This document shows, piece by piece, positions 1 to 6,707 of a stretch of 37,836 nt of DNA (its first letter is position 1; each line of letters begins with the position of its first letter). This DNA is from a virus. The DNA lies in IMG/VR virus record IMGVR_UViG_3300046369_000223, positions 1 through 37,836 of that record; one strand, given 5' to 3'. The notes below the pieces were generated by a model. It searched no databases, was not told the origin of the DNA, and saw nothing but the letters and a program-made list of their open reading frames with translations. The position numbers were made by a program, and so were the translations under genes.

Positions 1-62
1 TAGGTTTTGTATCCCCGAACAGCACCACCAAAACCCACTTTATTCCACATTCTCCCATCCAT
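1..62 (-). CDS. Possible 5' end of a gene running off the left edge
   Basis: An open minus-strand frame begins with ATG at 60-62 and stays open for 20 codons to the window edge (it reads MDGRMWNKVGFGGAVRGYKT). A second in-frame ATG lies four codons in. The glycine-rich start would suit a structural protein, but the piece is too short to identify. No good ribosome binding site is visible; only a weak TTTGAG precedes the first ATG. This stretch is G-rich on the minus strand, unlike the T-rich plus strand elsewhere, which mildly supports minus-strand coding. Start and reality are both uncertain. Confidence 0.3.
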   Translation of the reverse strand, partial: MDGRMWNKVGFGGAVRGYKT

Positions 63-191
63 CTCAAATACGAATATAATTACACACTACTGCACACTAC
101 TACACACATTATATTCATCCTCCCATTCCGCTCTCAGACATTATATTCGAAACCCCCTATACAAAGGCATCTCAGCGTGTTATACTAAGGT

Positions 192-422
192 ATGAACAAA
201 GAAACTCGAAGATATCACAAAGAAACCTTTACTACAGTCTTTACTGGACTGCTCATTAACTATCCTCTGAATCTAATCGGATTGTTTATCTGTATTGATG
301 TTATAGGGATGACTTCTGCGTTTACTATCGGTACTACCATTACTGCGTTCATGACAATAGTAGCGTATATGCGAGTCTTTACGATTAGACGTTACTTCGG
401 GAAACGTCAACAAACCTCTTAG
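192..422 (+). CDS. Small two-helix membrane protein (DUF7220-like)
   Basis: This 76-residue protein is the only convincing plus-strand gene in the window. It has a basic start (NKETRRYHKE), two hydrophobic stretches at about residues 13-36 and 40-60, and a basic end (RVFTIRRYFGKR). The layout (F..N....P.N, then an aliphatic helix, then a short R..RR.F tail) resembles the small phage membrane family DUF7220, whose function is not established; that match is from memory. TAAGGT directly precedes the ATG and a TATACT -10-like box lies at 181-186, so any 5' leader would be only a few bases. The last 38 bases overlap the 3' end of the convergent 2OG oxygenase gene at 385-1059. Confidence 0.7.
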   Translation: MNKETRRYHKETFTTVFTGLLINYPLNLIGLFICIDVIGMTSAFTIGTTITAFMTIVAYMRVFTIRRYFGKRQQTS

Positions 423-1059
423 TGTTACTGAATCCTTTCTCTATCGTATCCCATCCTTTGGTGTAATCTCTGAAATAGATATCCATGGCCAGCGAGTAGC
501 GTGGTGTACGGTATACGTTCGTCTTGACTTCGTGTCTGTGGTATGCACCTACTATGTGTAAGTCTCCCTTAATGTTTAACGTTTGTTTTGTATCTTCGTA
601 ATGTGTGTATGAGGGTTCTACTCCGTCTAGGAATATATTGGTTGCGACCATTGGGACGAGTTGCGTTTTGGCTCGTTCCTGTGGTGTGGTATCTTTGTGA
701 AAGTCGGATAGGGGTTCTGTGTCTTCTTCGTGATGTTGGTGTGGAGTGATGTGTTCACCCTGTCGTAATATGTTACCCCAACATTGAAGTGTGAGATTGT
801 TGATATCTTTGAATAGGTCAAGACCGAGCAGTCGTTGTGGTATATTCAACGGACGGATGTCGGGATGGGTTAACCAATTATAGACTACGTGTTGTTTTGT
901 TAGAGGTGGGTAGTTGGAATCGTTCCATTCGGGATTGGGTAGTCTGAGTACGTCTCTTTCTGAACGTTTCAATACCCTAGCAATGTGTTCGGATTCCTCT
1001 ATAGAGAGGAACCCTTGCACGACATCGTGTGATGTATTAGTGTAGTTTACAGGAACCAC
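385..1059 (-). CDS. 2OG-Fe(II) oxygenase-like protein
   Basis: A 224-residue protein with the double-stranded beta-helix signature of Fe(II)/2-oxoglutarate oxygenases. Candidate metal ligands are in the ITPHQHHEED segment (H107/H109 and an acidic residue just after), with a distal histidine in GAYHRHEV (H174 or H176) and a 2OG-binding arginine in PRYSLAMDIYF (R187). The end (LHIVGAYHRHEV, then R.SLA.D) resembles the 2OG-FeII_Oxy_5 group common in T4-like marine phages. The start is GTG and overlaps the end of the upstream glycosyltransferase-like gene by 13 bases, so the two are probably co-translated from the promoter at 1986-2015. The substrate is unknown. It is the most divergent of the six oxygenases here, and its first metal ligand is ambiguous. 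Confidence 0.72.
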   Translation of the reverse strand: MVPVNYTNTSHDVVQGFLSIEESEHIARVLKRSERDVLRLPNPEWNDSNYPPLTKQHVVYNWLTHPDIRPLNIPQRLLGLDLFKDINNLTLQCWGNILRQGEHITPHQHHEEDTEPLSDFHKDTTPQERAKTQLVPMVATNIFLDGVEPSYTHYEDTKQTLNIKGDLHIVGAYHRHEVKTNVYRTPRYSLAMDIYFRDYTKGWDTIEKGFSNTKRFVDVSRSNV

Positions 1060-1916
1060 AACAAAAGATACCAGTCATCTTTTGGATTCATTTTGTTTTC
1101 TGTATTGTCGAGGTATAAGAATTTGACCTGTTTTGTTACATCCCTATACTCATGATTCCATTCGAGGAATGGTGCTTCTTCTTCACCACCATGTCCTGTC
1201 CATGCATCGGGGAAGTATGGTCTTACATTGGTTTCCCACTGAGTATTTAACTCATCGGTCTTTTCTTTATTCCCTACGTAATAGGGTGAGAATGCGCCTG
1301 GTTCTGTTGGTAACAATACTCCTTTGAAGTTTGTTGATAGGAACTCTGCGAATGATGTGGATTGTGCTGCTACTGGGTCTTCTTCAAATTTACGACAAAG
1401 ATGCGAACAGTCACTACCATTGAATGATACGTACCAGTCCTCATATCCTAATTCTTCTGTATTCCACCACTTGGTCACAAGTTGTAAAAACGGAAGCATC
1501 TCGTTCTTGATTTTCATACCAAGTTCCAAGTCCATATCGGGGATGAAGTCTAGTGCTTCTCTATGGTCACCAGCAGGTGGGAATCCAGCAATTACCCTAG
1601 TCTGACATAAGTCAAGTGGATGTAACATTGCATCCCATAGAACGATTTTATCATGTGGGTCGAATCCGTTCGTGGTATCCATGAATTGTAACATATTGAA
1701 TCGAACATCCGTGATGGACTCATTCTCTACGTAATCGATTACTTTGATATCTTCATGTAAACCCGTAGCATCGTCCGTAAGACAATGAAGGTTGATGATT
1801 TGGTTTGGTGCAGTCATCGTAAAGATTCTCTTACGTGACATTTCGAGGTGCAATCTATTGATGTCCTCAGTTGTGCAAGAATCACCAATTTTCGAGGTGA
1901 TAATTTGAATTGCCAT
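1047..1916 (-). CDS. Putative glycosyltransferase
   Basis: This 289-residue protein contains INLHCLTDDATGLHEDIKVI near residues 42-61. It resembles the 'CLTDDxxGLxxDI.VIPL' block near the start of a GT-A-like glycosyltransferase group found in bacteria and phages. A later VLWDAMLHPLD segment sits where that group has its acidic nucleotide-sugar/metal site. Near the C terminus, WNHEYRDVTKQVKFLYLD is typical of a closing beta strand. The start is preceded by CAGGAGAAATACATA, a good ribosome site, about 60 bases downstream of a strong sigma70-type promoter. It overlaps the 2OG oxygenase downstream, suggesting hydroxylation followed by sugar transfer. The family call is from memory of the motif. 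Confidence 0.5.
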   Translation of the reverse strand: MAIQIITSKIGDSCTTEDINRLHLEMSRKRIFTMTAPNQIINLHCLTDDATGLHEDIKVIDYVENESITDVRFNMLQFMDTTNGFDPHDKIVLWDAMLHPLDLCQTRVIAGFPPAGDHREALDFIPDMDLELGMKIKNEMLPFLQLVTKWWNTEELGYEDWYVSFNGSDCSHLCRKFEEDPVAAQSTSFAEFLSTNFKGVLLPTEPGAFSPYYVGNKEKTDELNTQWETNVRPYFPDAWTGHGGEEEAPFLEWNHEYRDVTKQVKFLYLDNTENKMNPKDDWYLLLWFL

Positions 1917-1966
1917 TATGTATTTCTCCTGTAAAAAATAATATATTTCGTTCTTTTATATAGGTA

Positions 1967-2006
1967 GTCCCATATTCCTTATATTATTATACAATGGATA
2001 TGGGAC
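1967..2006. repeat. Inverted repeat around a promoter -10 box
   Basis: Perfect 9-base arms GTCCCATAT (1967-1975) and ATATGGGAC (1998-2006) are separated by 22 bases. The spacer holds the TATAAT of the minus-strand promoter at 1986-2015, so a protein bound to both arms would cover the core promoter and start site. An operator is more likely than a terminator because no T-run follows the downstream arm. Confidence 0.5.
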
Positions 2007-2015
2007 AACCGTCAA
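1986..2015 (-). promoter_or_regulatory. Sigma70-type promoter for the GT/oxygenase pair
   Basis: On the minus strand TTGACG (2010-2015) and TATAAT (1986-1991) are separated by 18 bases. It reads into the glycosyltransferase-like gene at 1916 through a leader of about 60 bases that ends in an AGGAG ribosome site. It lies immediately downstream of the small gene at 2020-2133. Confidence 0.75.
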
Positions 2016-2019
2016 GTGG

Positions 2020-2133
2020 TTATTTGAATGAATTGTTGATAACTCTACTGAGTCTACCGCATTTCATAAAATCATTAAATTTGTCTGCTTGTGTCCTAAG
2101 ATACGAGGCAGACCATGATGCGTAATAATGCAT
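2020..2133 (-). CDS. 37-residue microprotein, unknown function
   Basis: A short reading frame with a near-ideal ribosome site: AACAGGAGACGAAA directly precedes ATG at 2131-2133. It encodes 37 residues starting MHYYASWSASYLRTQ and ending RVINNSFK, with aromatic residues at the front and a net positive charge. It is not recognised. It lies about 100 bases downstream of the promoter at 2239-2266 and its palindromic operator-like site, and its stop is next to the following promoter, so it looks like a separately controlled single-gene unit. It could be an early host-directed peptide; that is inference from size and position only. Confidence 0.5.
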   Translation of the reverse strand: MHYYASWSASYLRTQADKFNDFMKCGRLSRVINNSFK

Positions 2134-2217
2134 TTTCGTCTCCTGTTATGTTTGAAACTATCCGACATCTGCACTTCCCATATAGGTACTTAGTCTTGTG
2201 TCATAAGTGTTTCAGTT

Positions 2218-2237
2218 ATGTTACAATATTGTAACAT
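2218..2237. promoter_or_regulatory. 20-bp perfect palindrome at a transcription start (operator candidate)
   Basis: ATGTTACAATATTGTAACAT is a perfect 20-base palindrome. It begins one base downstream of the -10 box of the promoter at 2239-2266, so it spans the expected transcription start. With no loop it is a poor RNA hairpin and a good binding site for a dimeric repressor. Confidence 0.6.
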
Positions 2238-2238
2238 T

Positions 2239-2266
2239 ATTATATAGGCGATTAGAGTTTGACCAA
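2239..2266 (-). promoter_or_regulatory. Sigma70-type promoter with downstream palindrome
   Basis: On the minus strand TTGGTC (2261-2266) and TATAAT (2239-2244) are 16 bases apart. The 15-base stretch at 2239-2253 (AATCGCCTATATAAT on the minus strand) recurs exactly at 17289-17303 in front of another gene. It would drive the 37-residue gene at 2020-2133. Confidence 0.6.
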
Positions 2267-2348
2267 TATCGCAATCAATAATATATTGGTTAGGAATATC
2301 TCTGCAGCTAATATGGTGTGATACCACACCCATCTCGATTGGTAGATT

Positions 2349-2549
2349 TTATTTACTGTAAAAGTTTCCTTCATTTCCTTTAACATGTTGCCTCACTAAG
2401 CATATACGTCCAAACTCATCCAACTGAACAGTGAGTGTTTCACCTACCACCAGTTTTGTTTGTTCCGTGGTTAACATTTCATCCTTATGTTTGTCGGTGA
2501 AACATATACCATTCTCATTCACTTCAAACATATAATCTACGTACAACAT
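2349..2549 (-). CDS. Small conserved-type phage protein, unknown function
   Basis: A 66-residue acidic protein without recognised motifs. It looks like a small all-beta fold: VVGETLTVQLDEFGRICLVRQHV has alternating hydrophobic residues. GGAAGAGTACA precedes the ATG. The gene starts 22 bases after the CCA end of tRNA-Ala, so it is probably released as an mRNA with a short leader when the tRNA is processed. No membrane segment or signal peptide is seen. Confidence 0.6.
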   Translation of the reverse strand: MLYVDYMFEVNENGICFTDKHKDEMLTTEQTKLVVGETLTVQLDEFGRICLVRQHVKGNEGNFYSK

Positions 2550-2571
2550 TGTACTCTTCCTATTCTAAACG

Positions 2572-2647
2572 TGGTGGAGCTAGAGGGAATCGAACCCACG
2601 ACCTACTGGTTGCAAACCAGTCGCTCTCCCTACTGAGCTATAGCCCC
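2572..2647 (-). tRNA. tRNA-Ala (anticodon UGC)
   Basis: A full cloverleaf: acceptor GGGGCTA pairs with TAGCTCC, including the G3:U70 pair that marks alanine tRNAs. The anticodon stem ACTGG/CCAGT encloses loop TTTGCAA (anticodon TGC). The T loop is TTCGATT, and CCA is encoded at 2572-2574. The T stem has one U:U mismatch. The first 10 bases double as the last two codons and stop (GGG CTA TAG plus one base) of the upstream PhyH-type oxygenase gene. Confidence 0.95.
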
Positions 2648-3276
2648 TTGTCGAAAATCCCATTATAGAATGCATCCATCTTCATGGGTTTTTCGGTGTA
2701 CACACATGCATATAGACCTCTTGGTTCATCTGTCATGTTTGGTGTACTCTCGTGATATGTATCACCTTTGATGGCGACAATGTCTCCAGCGTTAAACTGA
2801 TAATTCAGTTTAGTGTCTTTGACTTGAAGTCCACCGTTTCTAAAGTTCATGTCATCTAATATCCATGAACAGTTTACAGTATGTATTGCGTTATTAGCAT
2901 TACTCCCATATTGATTATCGTAATGGGGTTCAAATGAGAAATCATCATCGATTCCCTTACCCATCTTATAGACCATTTGGTCATTGAACAGATGTGGTAA
3001 ATCTGTTCCTAGTAGTGTGATTGCAATCTCTCTCATAAAAGGTGCCTTGTAACATTTCTCTAGTTTCTGTTCGTACATCATAGCACATGCTATTCCGTCC
3101 CAGTGTACCTCTGGCCCATAATAACATGGTTTTCCTTTCATGTTATTGTCCAGCATCCATTGTCTGAGTGCGAGTCCTTCCTTACGTGCGAGAGACAGCA
3201 AATCAGAGGGTATAACAGAGGGTAGATGTACCCACCCCCATTTGTTATAATGTTTGAGTTGTTCCTTTGATATCAA
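2638..3276 (-). CDS. PhyH-type 2OG-Fe(II) dioxygenase
   Basis: A 212-residue protein of the phytanoyl-CoA dioxygenase type. Metal ligands are H118 and D120 (EPHYDNQYG) and H175 (GDTYHESTP), with R186 (EPRGLYACVY) for 2-oxoglutarate. The GDIVAIKGDTYHEST stretch is the usual PhyH beta strand before the distal histidine. The start is TTG at 3274-3276, overlapping the TGA stop of the preceding gene (TTGA), so translation is probably coupled; the next ATG would delete the N-terminal helix. Its stop codon lies inside the acceptor stem of tRNA-Ala. The substrate is unknown: PhyH enzymes hydroxylate small molecules, but relatives act on macromolecules. Confidence 0.85.
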   Translation of the reverse strand: MISKEQLKHYNKWGWVHLPSVIPSDLLSLARKEGLALRQWMLDNNMKGKPCYYGPEVHWDGIACAMMYEQKLEKCYKAPFMREIAITLLGTDLPHLFNDQMVYKMGKGIDDDFSFEPHYDNQYGSNANNAIHTVNCSWILDDMNFRNGGLQVKDTKLNYQFNAGDIVAIKGDTYHESTPNMTDEPRGLYACVYTEKPMKMDAFYNGIFDKGL

Positions 3277-3518
3277 AGTGCAACAGGTTTGGGGACGAAT
3301 TCAATCTTCTTACCGCCCCTTCCCATTCTACGGACTAACTCATTCTTTATCTTTTGTTTGAGTCTTCCTGTTGTGTTGGAATTGTTGTATTTCTCAATCA
3401 AGTCTGAAGTACTCTGATTTTTCATGTACTCGTGTTTGATGGTAGATTTACCTGTATTCCTATCTTTGATGGTTTGTGATTTGCCGAATTTAACTGGTGG
3501 CATTCCTTTTCTCCTCAT
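3273..3518 (-). CDS. Small basic protein, unknown function
   Basis: An 81-residue, strongly basic protein (MRRKGMPPVKFGK..., KLKQKIKNELVRRMGRGGKK). The middle, STSDLIEKYNNSNTTGRLKQKIKNELVRRM, looks like a short helical pair, and the tail IEFVPKPVAL is extended. I have the impression of similar proteins in marine T4-like phages but cannot name a family. Charge and size would suit nucleic-acid binding. It overlaps the zinc-ribbon gene upstream by 29 bases in another frame and the oxygenase gene downstream by 4 bases. Confidence 0.65.
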   Translation of the reverse strand: MRRKGMPPVKFGKSQTIKDRNTGKSTIKHEYMKNQSTSDLIEKYNNSNTTGRLKQKIKNELVRRMGRGGKKIEFVPKPVAL

Positions 3519-3636
3519 GATATTTTAGACTGCATTCTGCACCGCAAAACACATGTCTAGTGTCCATAGTGTGATACTTTATATCCTCATGATTGATGGA
3601 TACTCCGCACACACTACATGGATACGTGTTAGTCAT
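3490..3636 (-). CDS. 48-residue zinc-binding microprotein
   Basis: Between two oxygenase genes a 48-codon frame starts with ATG at 3634-3636 and ends with TAA at 3490-3492. It has C7-x2-C10 (YPCSVCGVSI) and C31-x3-C35 (VFCGAECSLKYHEEK), a four-cysteine zinc site of zinc-ribbon or MYM/TRASH style. The ATG overlaps the end of the upstream oxygenase gene by 8 bases, which fits the coupling pattern here. The two cysteine pairs with the usual glycine and lysine residues make chance unlikely. The function is unknown. It may bind nucleic acid or a partner protein. Confidence 0.75.
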   Translation of the reverse strand: MTNTYPCSVCGVSINHEDIKYHTMDTRHVFCGAECSLKYHEEKRNATS

Positions 3637-4375
3637 TTATAATGACGCTATTAAACTTCTTTCTACCCTCTTGTTCTGTAGATTCTTCCTCTAATCGAGC
3701 AATACGGTCTGCATTTGTCTCAGGCAGTCTATCGGAATCTTCATCCATACTGACATATCCTGTTGGCATTTCTGTTCCACCGTGTTCTGCTTCTTGTTCG
3801 GGATTGGTGAACCATACACATAATGAGAATCTCTCACCCATGATTACAGGGTTAACACCATGGAATCTATTCACACAATTATTGAACACAATCATACTAC
3901 CAGTATATGGTTTGATTTGGTGGTCATCAATTACGAAATCACCACCTCTAAAATTGTCATTCAATGGTACTACGAGTGTTGCTGTATCAGCACTATCTGC
4001 ATCGTCTTGATGCATCGGCATAGCAGTATTAGCAGGGTAACCAATAATACTCATATATGTGATTTCATCTAAATCATGTGTAAGTGGTAGTAATGGTCTA
4101 ATCACTTCCTCAATCATTTCGAAGTGTGGATTGCTCTCACCGATAGAATAGATATCCCTGTTCATATGGTCAACATACTTCAGTCTATCGTTCTCTTCCT
4201 CATTAACACATTCGACTACGTTAGGGTTCTTTTCATTTGGATGTGTGATTTCTGTGTACTCTGCAAGTTCCCACATCTTGATGAACTCCTCACATATATC
4301 GGGGTCGATAACTCCATGTCCTATGTATAGGAATGAAGAGTTTAAATTTTGTGCTTCTACAAATTCTTCTGACAT
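3629..4375 (-). CDS. 2OG-Fe(II) oxygenase (prolyl-4-hydroxylase-like)
   Basis: A 248-residue protein with the complete catalytic set: H122-Q-D124 in MPMHQDDADS, H172 in NRFHGVNPV, and R182 in GERFSLCVWF, spaced as in prolyl-4-hydroxylase-type oxygenases. The core strands TLVVPLND, GGDFVIDD and GSMIVFNN match the family. The C-terminal ~60 residues are acidic and probably disordered. AAAGGTAAAGAAA precedes the ATG. It ends 8 bases into the zinc-ribbon microprotein gene. Phage members of this group have unproven substrates. Hydroxylation of proline or lysine in virion proteins is plausible; a nucleobase is also possible. Confidence 0.88.
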   Translation of the reverse strand: MSEEFVEAQNLNSSFLYIGHGVIDPDICEEFIKMWELAEYTEITHPNEKNPNVVECVNEEENDRLKYVDHMNRDIYSIGESNPHFEMIEEVIRPLLPLTHDLDEITYMSIIGYPANTAMPMHQDDADSADTATLVVPLNDNFRGGDFVIDDHQIKPYTGSMIVFNNCVNRFHGVNPVIMGERFSLCVWFTNPEQEAEHGGTEMPTGYVSMDEDSDRLPETNADRIARLEEESTEQEGRKKFNSVIIND

Positions 4376-4391
4376 TTTCTTTACCTTTAAA

Positions 4392-5090
4392 TTATCTGTT
4401 ACTATTACGTGGTAGGAGAAATTGTACTTGACTCATTCTCCATTTATCTCCACTGTATTTAGTGTAGTCATCAATCCATGCTCCATGCAATCTATTGCCA
4501 GGGAACATGACACATCTATTGAACTTAGCAGGAATCATGTGTGCTACCTCAAATTGGTCTTCTACTGGGAATAGGAGACTGTGTCTCTCATCGTTAGTAA
4601 TCCACTCACCATTGTATATTGCAGTCCCACCACTTTCTTCTTTGTCCATATACCATAACACATTGATGGTAGATGATTCATCTGATTGAGTCAATGGCGA
4701 ATCAACGTGTGGATAGTGTTGCATCTTATTATCAAAACACTCAATGGTTTGAAATATATTCCATTCGAATGCTTGTGCAGTTTCGTATCCTTTTCTCCAC
4801 CATACATTACCACATATTTGACTGAGTCTTTCTATGTTCATCTCCCACATTCTTGTTGGATGTGAGATTGCTAGTGTGTTTCTACAATCATTGTACACTT
4901 TACCATTAAGTGTTTCTATCTCTTCACTGTATTTCCATAGAGGATAGTCCGCATTTGTCAACCAATCATAGATTGTATCGGGGTCTTCGTAAAAATCATC
5001 AATCGTGATGACTTGGTTTTGTTTATCGTATTGAACGTTCCATTGTGGTGATGGACGAAACATCTTGTCTATTGAGAACGGTTGTCCCAT
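4392..5090 (-). CDS. DUF6445-like 2OG-Fe(II) oxygenase
   Basis: A 232-residue protein resembling the DUF6445 family, a 2OG oxygenase-like fold. H128-V-D130 (HYPHVDSP), H202 (NRLHGAWID) and R218 (KWRMSQVQF) match the metal and co-substrate residues. INVLWYMDKEESGGTAIY is the characteristic central block. The N-terminal half (VITIDDFYEDPDTIYDWL) is the usual lead-in domain. Ribosome site AGGAAGACCC precedes the ATG. It starts within the end of the next oxygenase gene (22-base overlap), so at least three oxygenase genes are translated as one string. The substrate is unknown. Confidence 0.82.
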   Translation of the reverse strand: MGQPFSIDKMFRPSPQWNVQYDKQNQVITIDDFYEDPDTIYDWLTNADYPLWKYSEEIETLNGKVYNDCRNTLAISHPTRMWEMNIERLSQICGNVWWRKGYETAQAFEWNIFQTIECFDNKMQHYPHVDSPLTQSDESSTINVLWYMDKEESGGTAIYNGEWITNDERHSLLFPVEDQFEVAHMIPAKFNRCVMFPGNRLHGAWIDDYTKYSGDKWRMSQVQFLLPRNSNR

Positions 5091-5848
5091 GGGTCTTCCT
5101 CCTTATGTACTGTGCCATAGTGAAATTGGTCACCAATTTCCTTGTCTTCCAAATTCTCTCTAGCGTGGTCTAAATTAAATGAGATAGAAATTCTCTCATA
5201 GTTATCGGGTAATTCATTAAAATCTGTGATGGGTGGTACTGAGTGGAACATTGCTGAGGGCCACATCAAAAACTCACCACATTGTGGGTGAAACATAATT
5301 TCAGATTCATGCATCCCACTCCCAAGAATACCTGTGTTTTGTGGCATGTAATTTTTTGGTGGTTGTGGATGAGCAACTGTTTGTAACCCAAAATCCATCA
5401 TTGCATTTGGTGATACAAATTTGATTGGTTGTGAGTCACTATCCGTCTTAACATAGTAAGTACCACTCACATATGAATTGACATGGTTATGCATTTCATG
5501 GTGATGTGCTTTATTGTAGACGTTGACCCAACAGAAGAAATGTACATCATGTCTTGTCAAATGTGCCACTCTACATCCGTATGTGGCATTTATATAATCA
5601 ATGTAGGTGTCTTTAAGTTTGTTTGTCATGTCTATAAACCACGACTCTTTTTGCATCTCTTCACGGATATCACCATCAAAGTATGTGGTGTAATCCATTG
5701 CAGTATTCCCCTTGTGTCTTCTCTTGACCTTAGCGACTGCTCTTCTACACGATTCTGCTATCTCATGATGATTTGCTTCCAATTCTCCATGCAACATGTA
5801 AACTGGAAAGACTGGGAAGATTGATGCCTTTTGGGGTTGATGGGTCAC
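5069..5848 (-). CDS. 2OG-Fe(II) oxygenase (2OG-FeII_Oxy_5-like)
   Basis: A 259-residue protein with HHHEMHNHVNSYVSGTYYV (residues 116-134, ligands H120 and H122), distal H202 in SAMFHSVPP, and R219 in ERISISFNL. This HxH...H variant with the S.VSGTYYV strand is the hallmark of putative 2OG-FeII_Oxy_5 proteins found in many T4-like marine phages. The third ligand position is His rather than Asp/Glu, as is usual for that group. The GTG start overlaps the TGA stop of the spanin-like gene upstream (GTGA), an argument for this start. The substrate is unknown. Confidence 0.85.
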   Translation of the reverse strand: MTHQPQKASIFPVFPVYMLHGELEANHHEIAESCRRAVAKVKRRHKGNTAMDYTTYFDGDIREEMQKESWFIDMTNKLKDTYIDYINATYGCRVAHLTRHDVHFFCWVNVYNKAHHHEMHNHVNSYVSGTYYVKTDSDSQPIKFVSPNAMMDFGLQTVAHPQPPKNYMPQNTGILGSGMHESEIMFHPQCGEFLMWPSAMFHSVPPITDFNELPDNYERISISFNLDHARENLEDKEIGDQFHYGTVHKEEDPWDNRSQ

Positions 5849-6372
5849 TTAGATTGCACCTCTGCTACTACTCCCTGTGAACCATCTTTCATGGTTACAT
5901 TACGATACACTACAATCACTTCACCGAGTTGTTTGATGTATCTCTTAATCTCTTGATTGTTCTGTATCATGACTTTGTAATCACCTACTGTAGATGCAAC
6001 AAAAACCACATCACCACTGTTCTGTGCTTTCATCTCATCCAAGAACCTATCTAAGTATGTGTATCCTACTGGCCAATCGGGATTCTCTCTTTCGAGTAAA
6101 TCACATGTCTTTGGTCTTTTAAGTTGTTCTACACCTTCGTCATTGAATCTCTTAGGTTCAAATGATAATGTTCTTTTACATGGATTTGTTATACGTGCTT
6201 CTGACACTACGTACCATTTAGGAACTCCAAGTTCAAGTGGTCTTGGTAGTGTTGGTTGTATAATATCTATCTCTACAGGTTTAGATACTATTTGCACTTC
6301 CCTCTGTGGAAGTAATGAACAACTAGTCGTTAGAACTAGTAGACTCAAGATTACTAATTGCTTTTGAATCAT
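5845..6372 (-). CDS. Outer-membrane lipoprotein, probable o-spanin
   Basis: A 175-residue protein with a lipoprotein signal: short basic start, hydrophobic core LVILSLLVLTTS, then the lipobox cysteine (TTSC, Cys at about 19). The mature part is periplasmic-looking, starts with a proline-rich stretch, and has two further cysteines (NPCKRT and KTCDLL). Its first 50 bases overlap, in another frame, the end of a gene for an N-terminally anchored coiled-coil protein. An overlapping inner-membrane/lipoprotein pair is the classic spanin arrangement that disrupts the outer membrane at the end of lysis in Gram-negative hosts. It is longer than most o-spanins, so another lipoprotein role remains possible. 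Confidence 0.6.
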   Translation of the reverse strand: MIQKQLVILSLLVLTTSCSLLPQREVQIVSKPVEIDIIQPTLPRPLELGVPKWYVVSEARITNPCKRTLSFEPKRFNDEGVEQLKRPKTCDLLERENPDWPVGYTYLDRFLDEMKAQNSGDVVFVASTVGDYKVMIQNNQEIKRYIKQLGEVIVVYRNVTMKDGSQGVVAEVQSK

Positions 6373-6706
6373 CTTCTATCCCCCTAATTACTTCTTCGGT
6401 ACCTTTGTTGAATCTTAGTTCCATCAACCCTGGCTTTGCAACGGATAGTTTTTCGAAGTTATGTTTACTTAAGATTGAAAGGTATTGTGCCTTATCCGCC
6501 TCAATCTGTGCGTTTTGTCTAGTGAGATTCGATAGTGCTTGTGATTGTCTTTCGAAGTTCTCCTTAATTGATGCAATCGCATCTTGTTGTTCCTTTACCG
6601 CAACCTCAAGAGCAGCGTTATTCTTTACCAAGACTTCATTCTGTTGATATAGATAATAACCACCGAGACTGAGTACGATAATGATACCAATGAAAAATTG
6701 ATTCAT
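6323..6706 (-). CDS. Probable i-spanin (membrane-anchored coiled coil)
   Basis: A 127-residue protein with one N-terminal membrane helix (FFIGIIIVLSLGGYYLYQQ) followed by about 60 residues of heptad-like coiled coil rich in Q, E, A and L (residues 23-80), then a short C-terminal domain. This is the inner-membrane spanin layout. A strong AGGAG site precedes ATG at 6704-6706. The end overlaps the lipoprotein gene. Together they would span the periplasm and fuse the two membranes after the lysozyme encoded at 35.4 kb degrades the cell wall. No sequence family was confirmed. Confidence 0.65.
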   Translation of the reverse strand: MNQFFIGIIIVLSLGGYYLYQQNEVLVKNNAALEVAVKEQQDAIASIKENFERQSQALSNLTRQNAQIEADKAQYLSILSKHNFEKLSVAKPGLMELRFNKGTEEVIRGIEDDSKAISNLESTSSND

Positions 6707-6707
6707 A

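Noticed and set aside
2190-2330. Minus-strand frame of about 47 codons starting near 2329 (MGVVSHHIS...)
   Set aside because: It has no good ribosome site and would run through a promoter and the 20-bp palindrome; regulatory use of that DNA is more convincing.
3642-4010. 122-codon plus-strand frame
   Set aside because: Antisense to a clear 2OG oxygenase gene; serine-rich translation typical of antisense reading.
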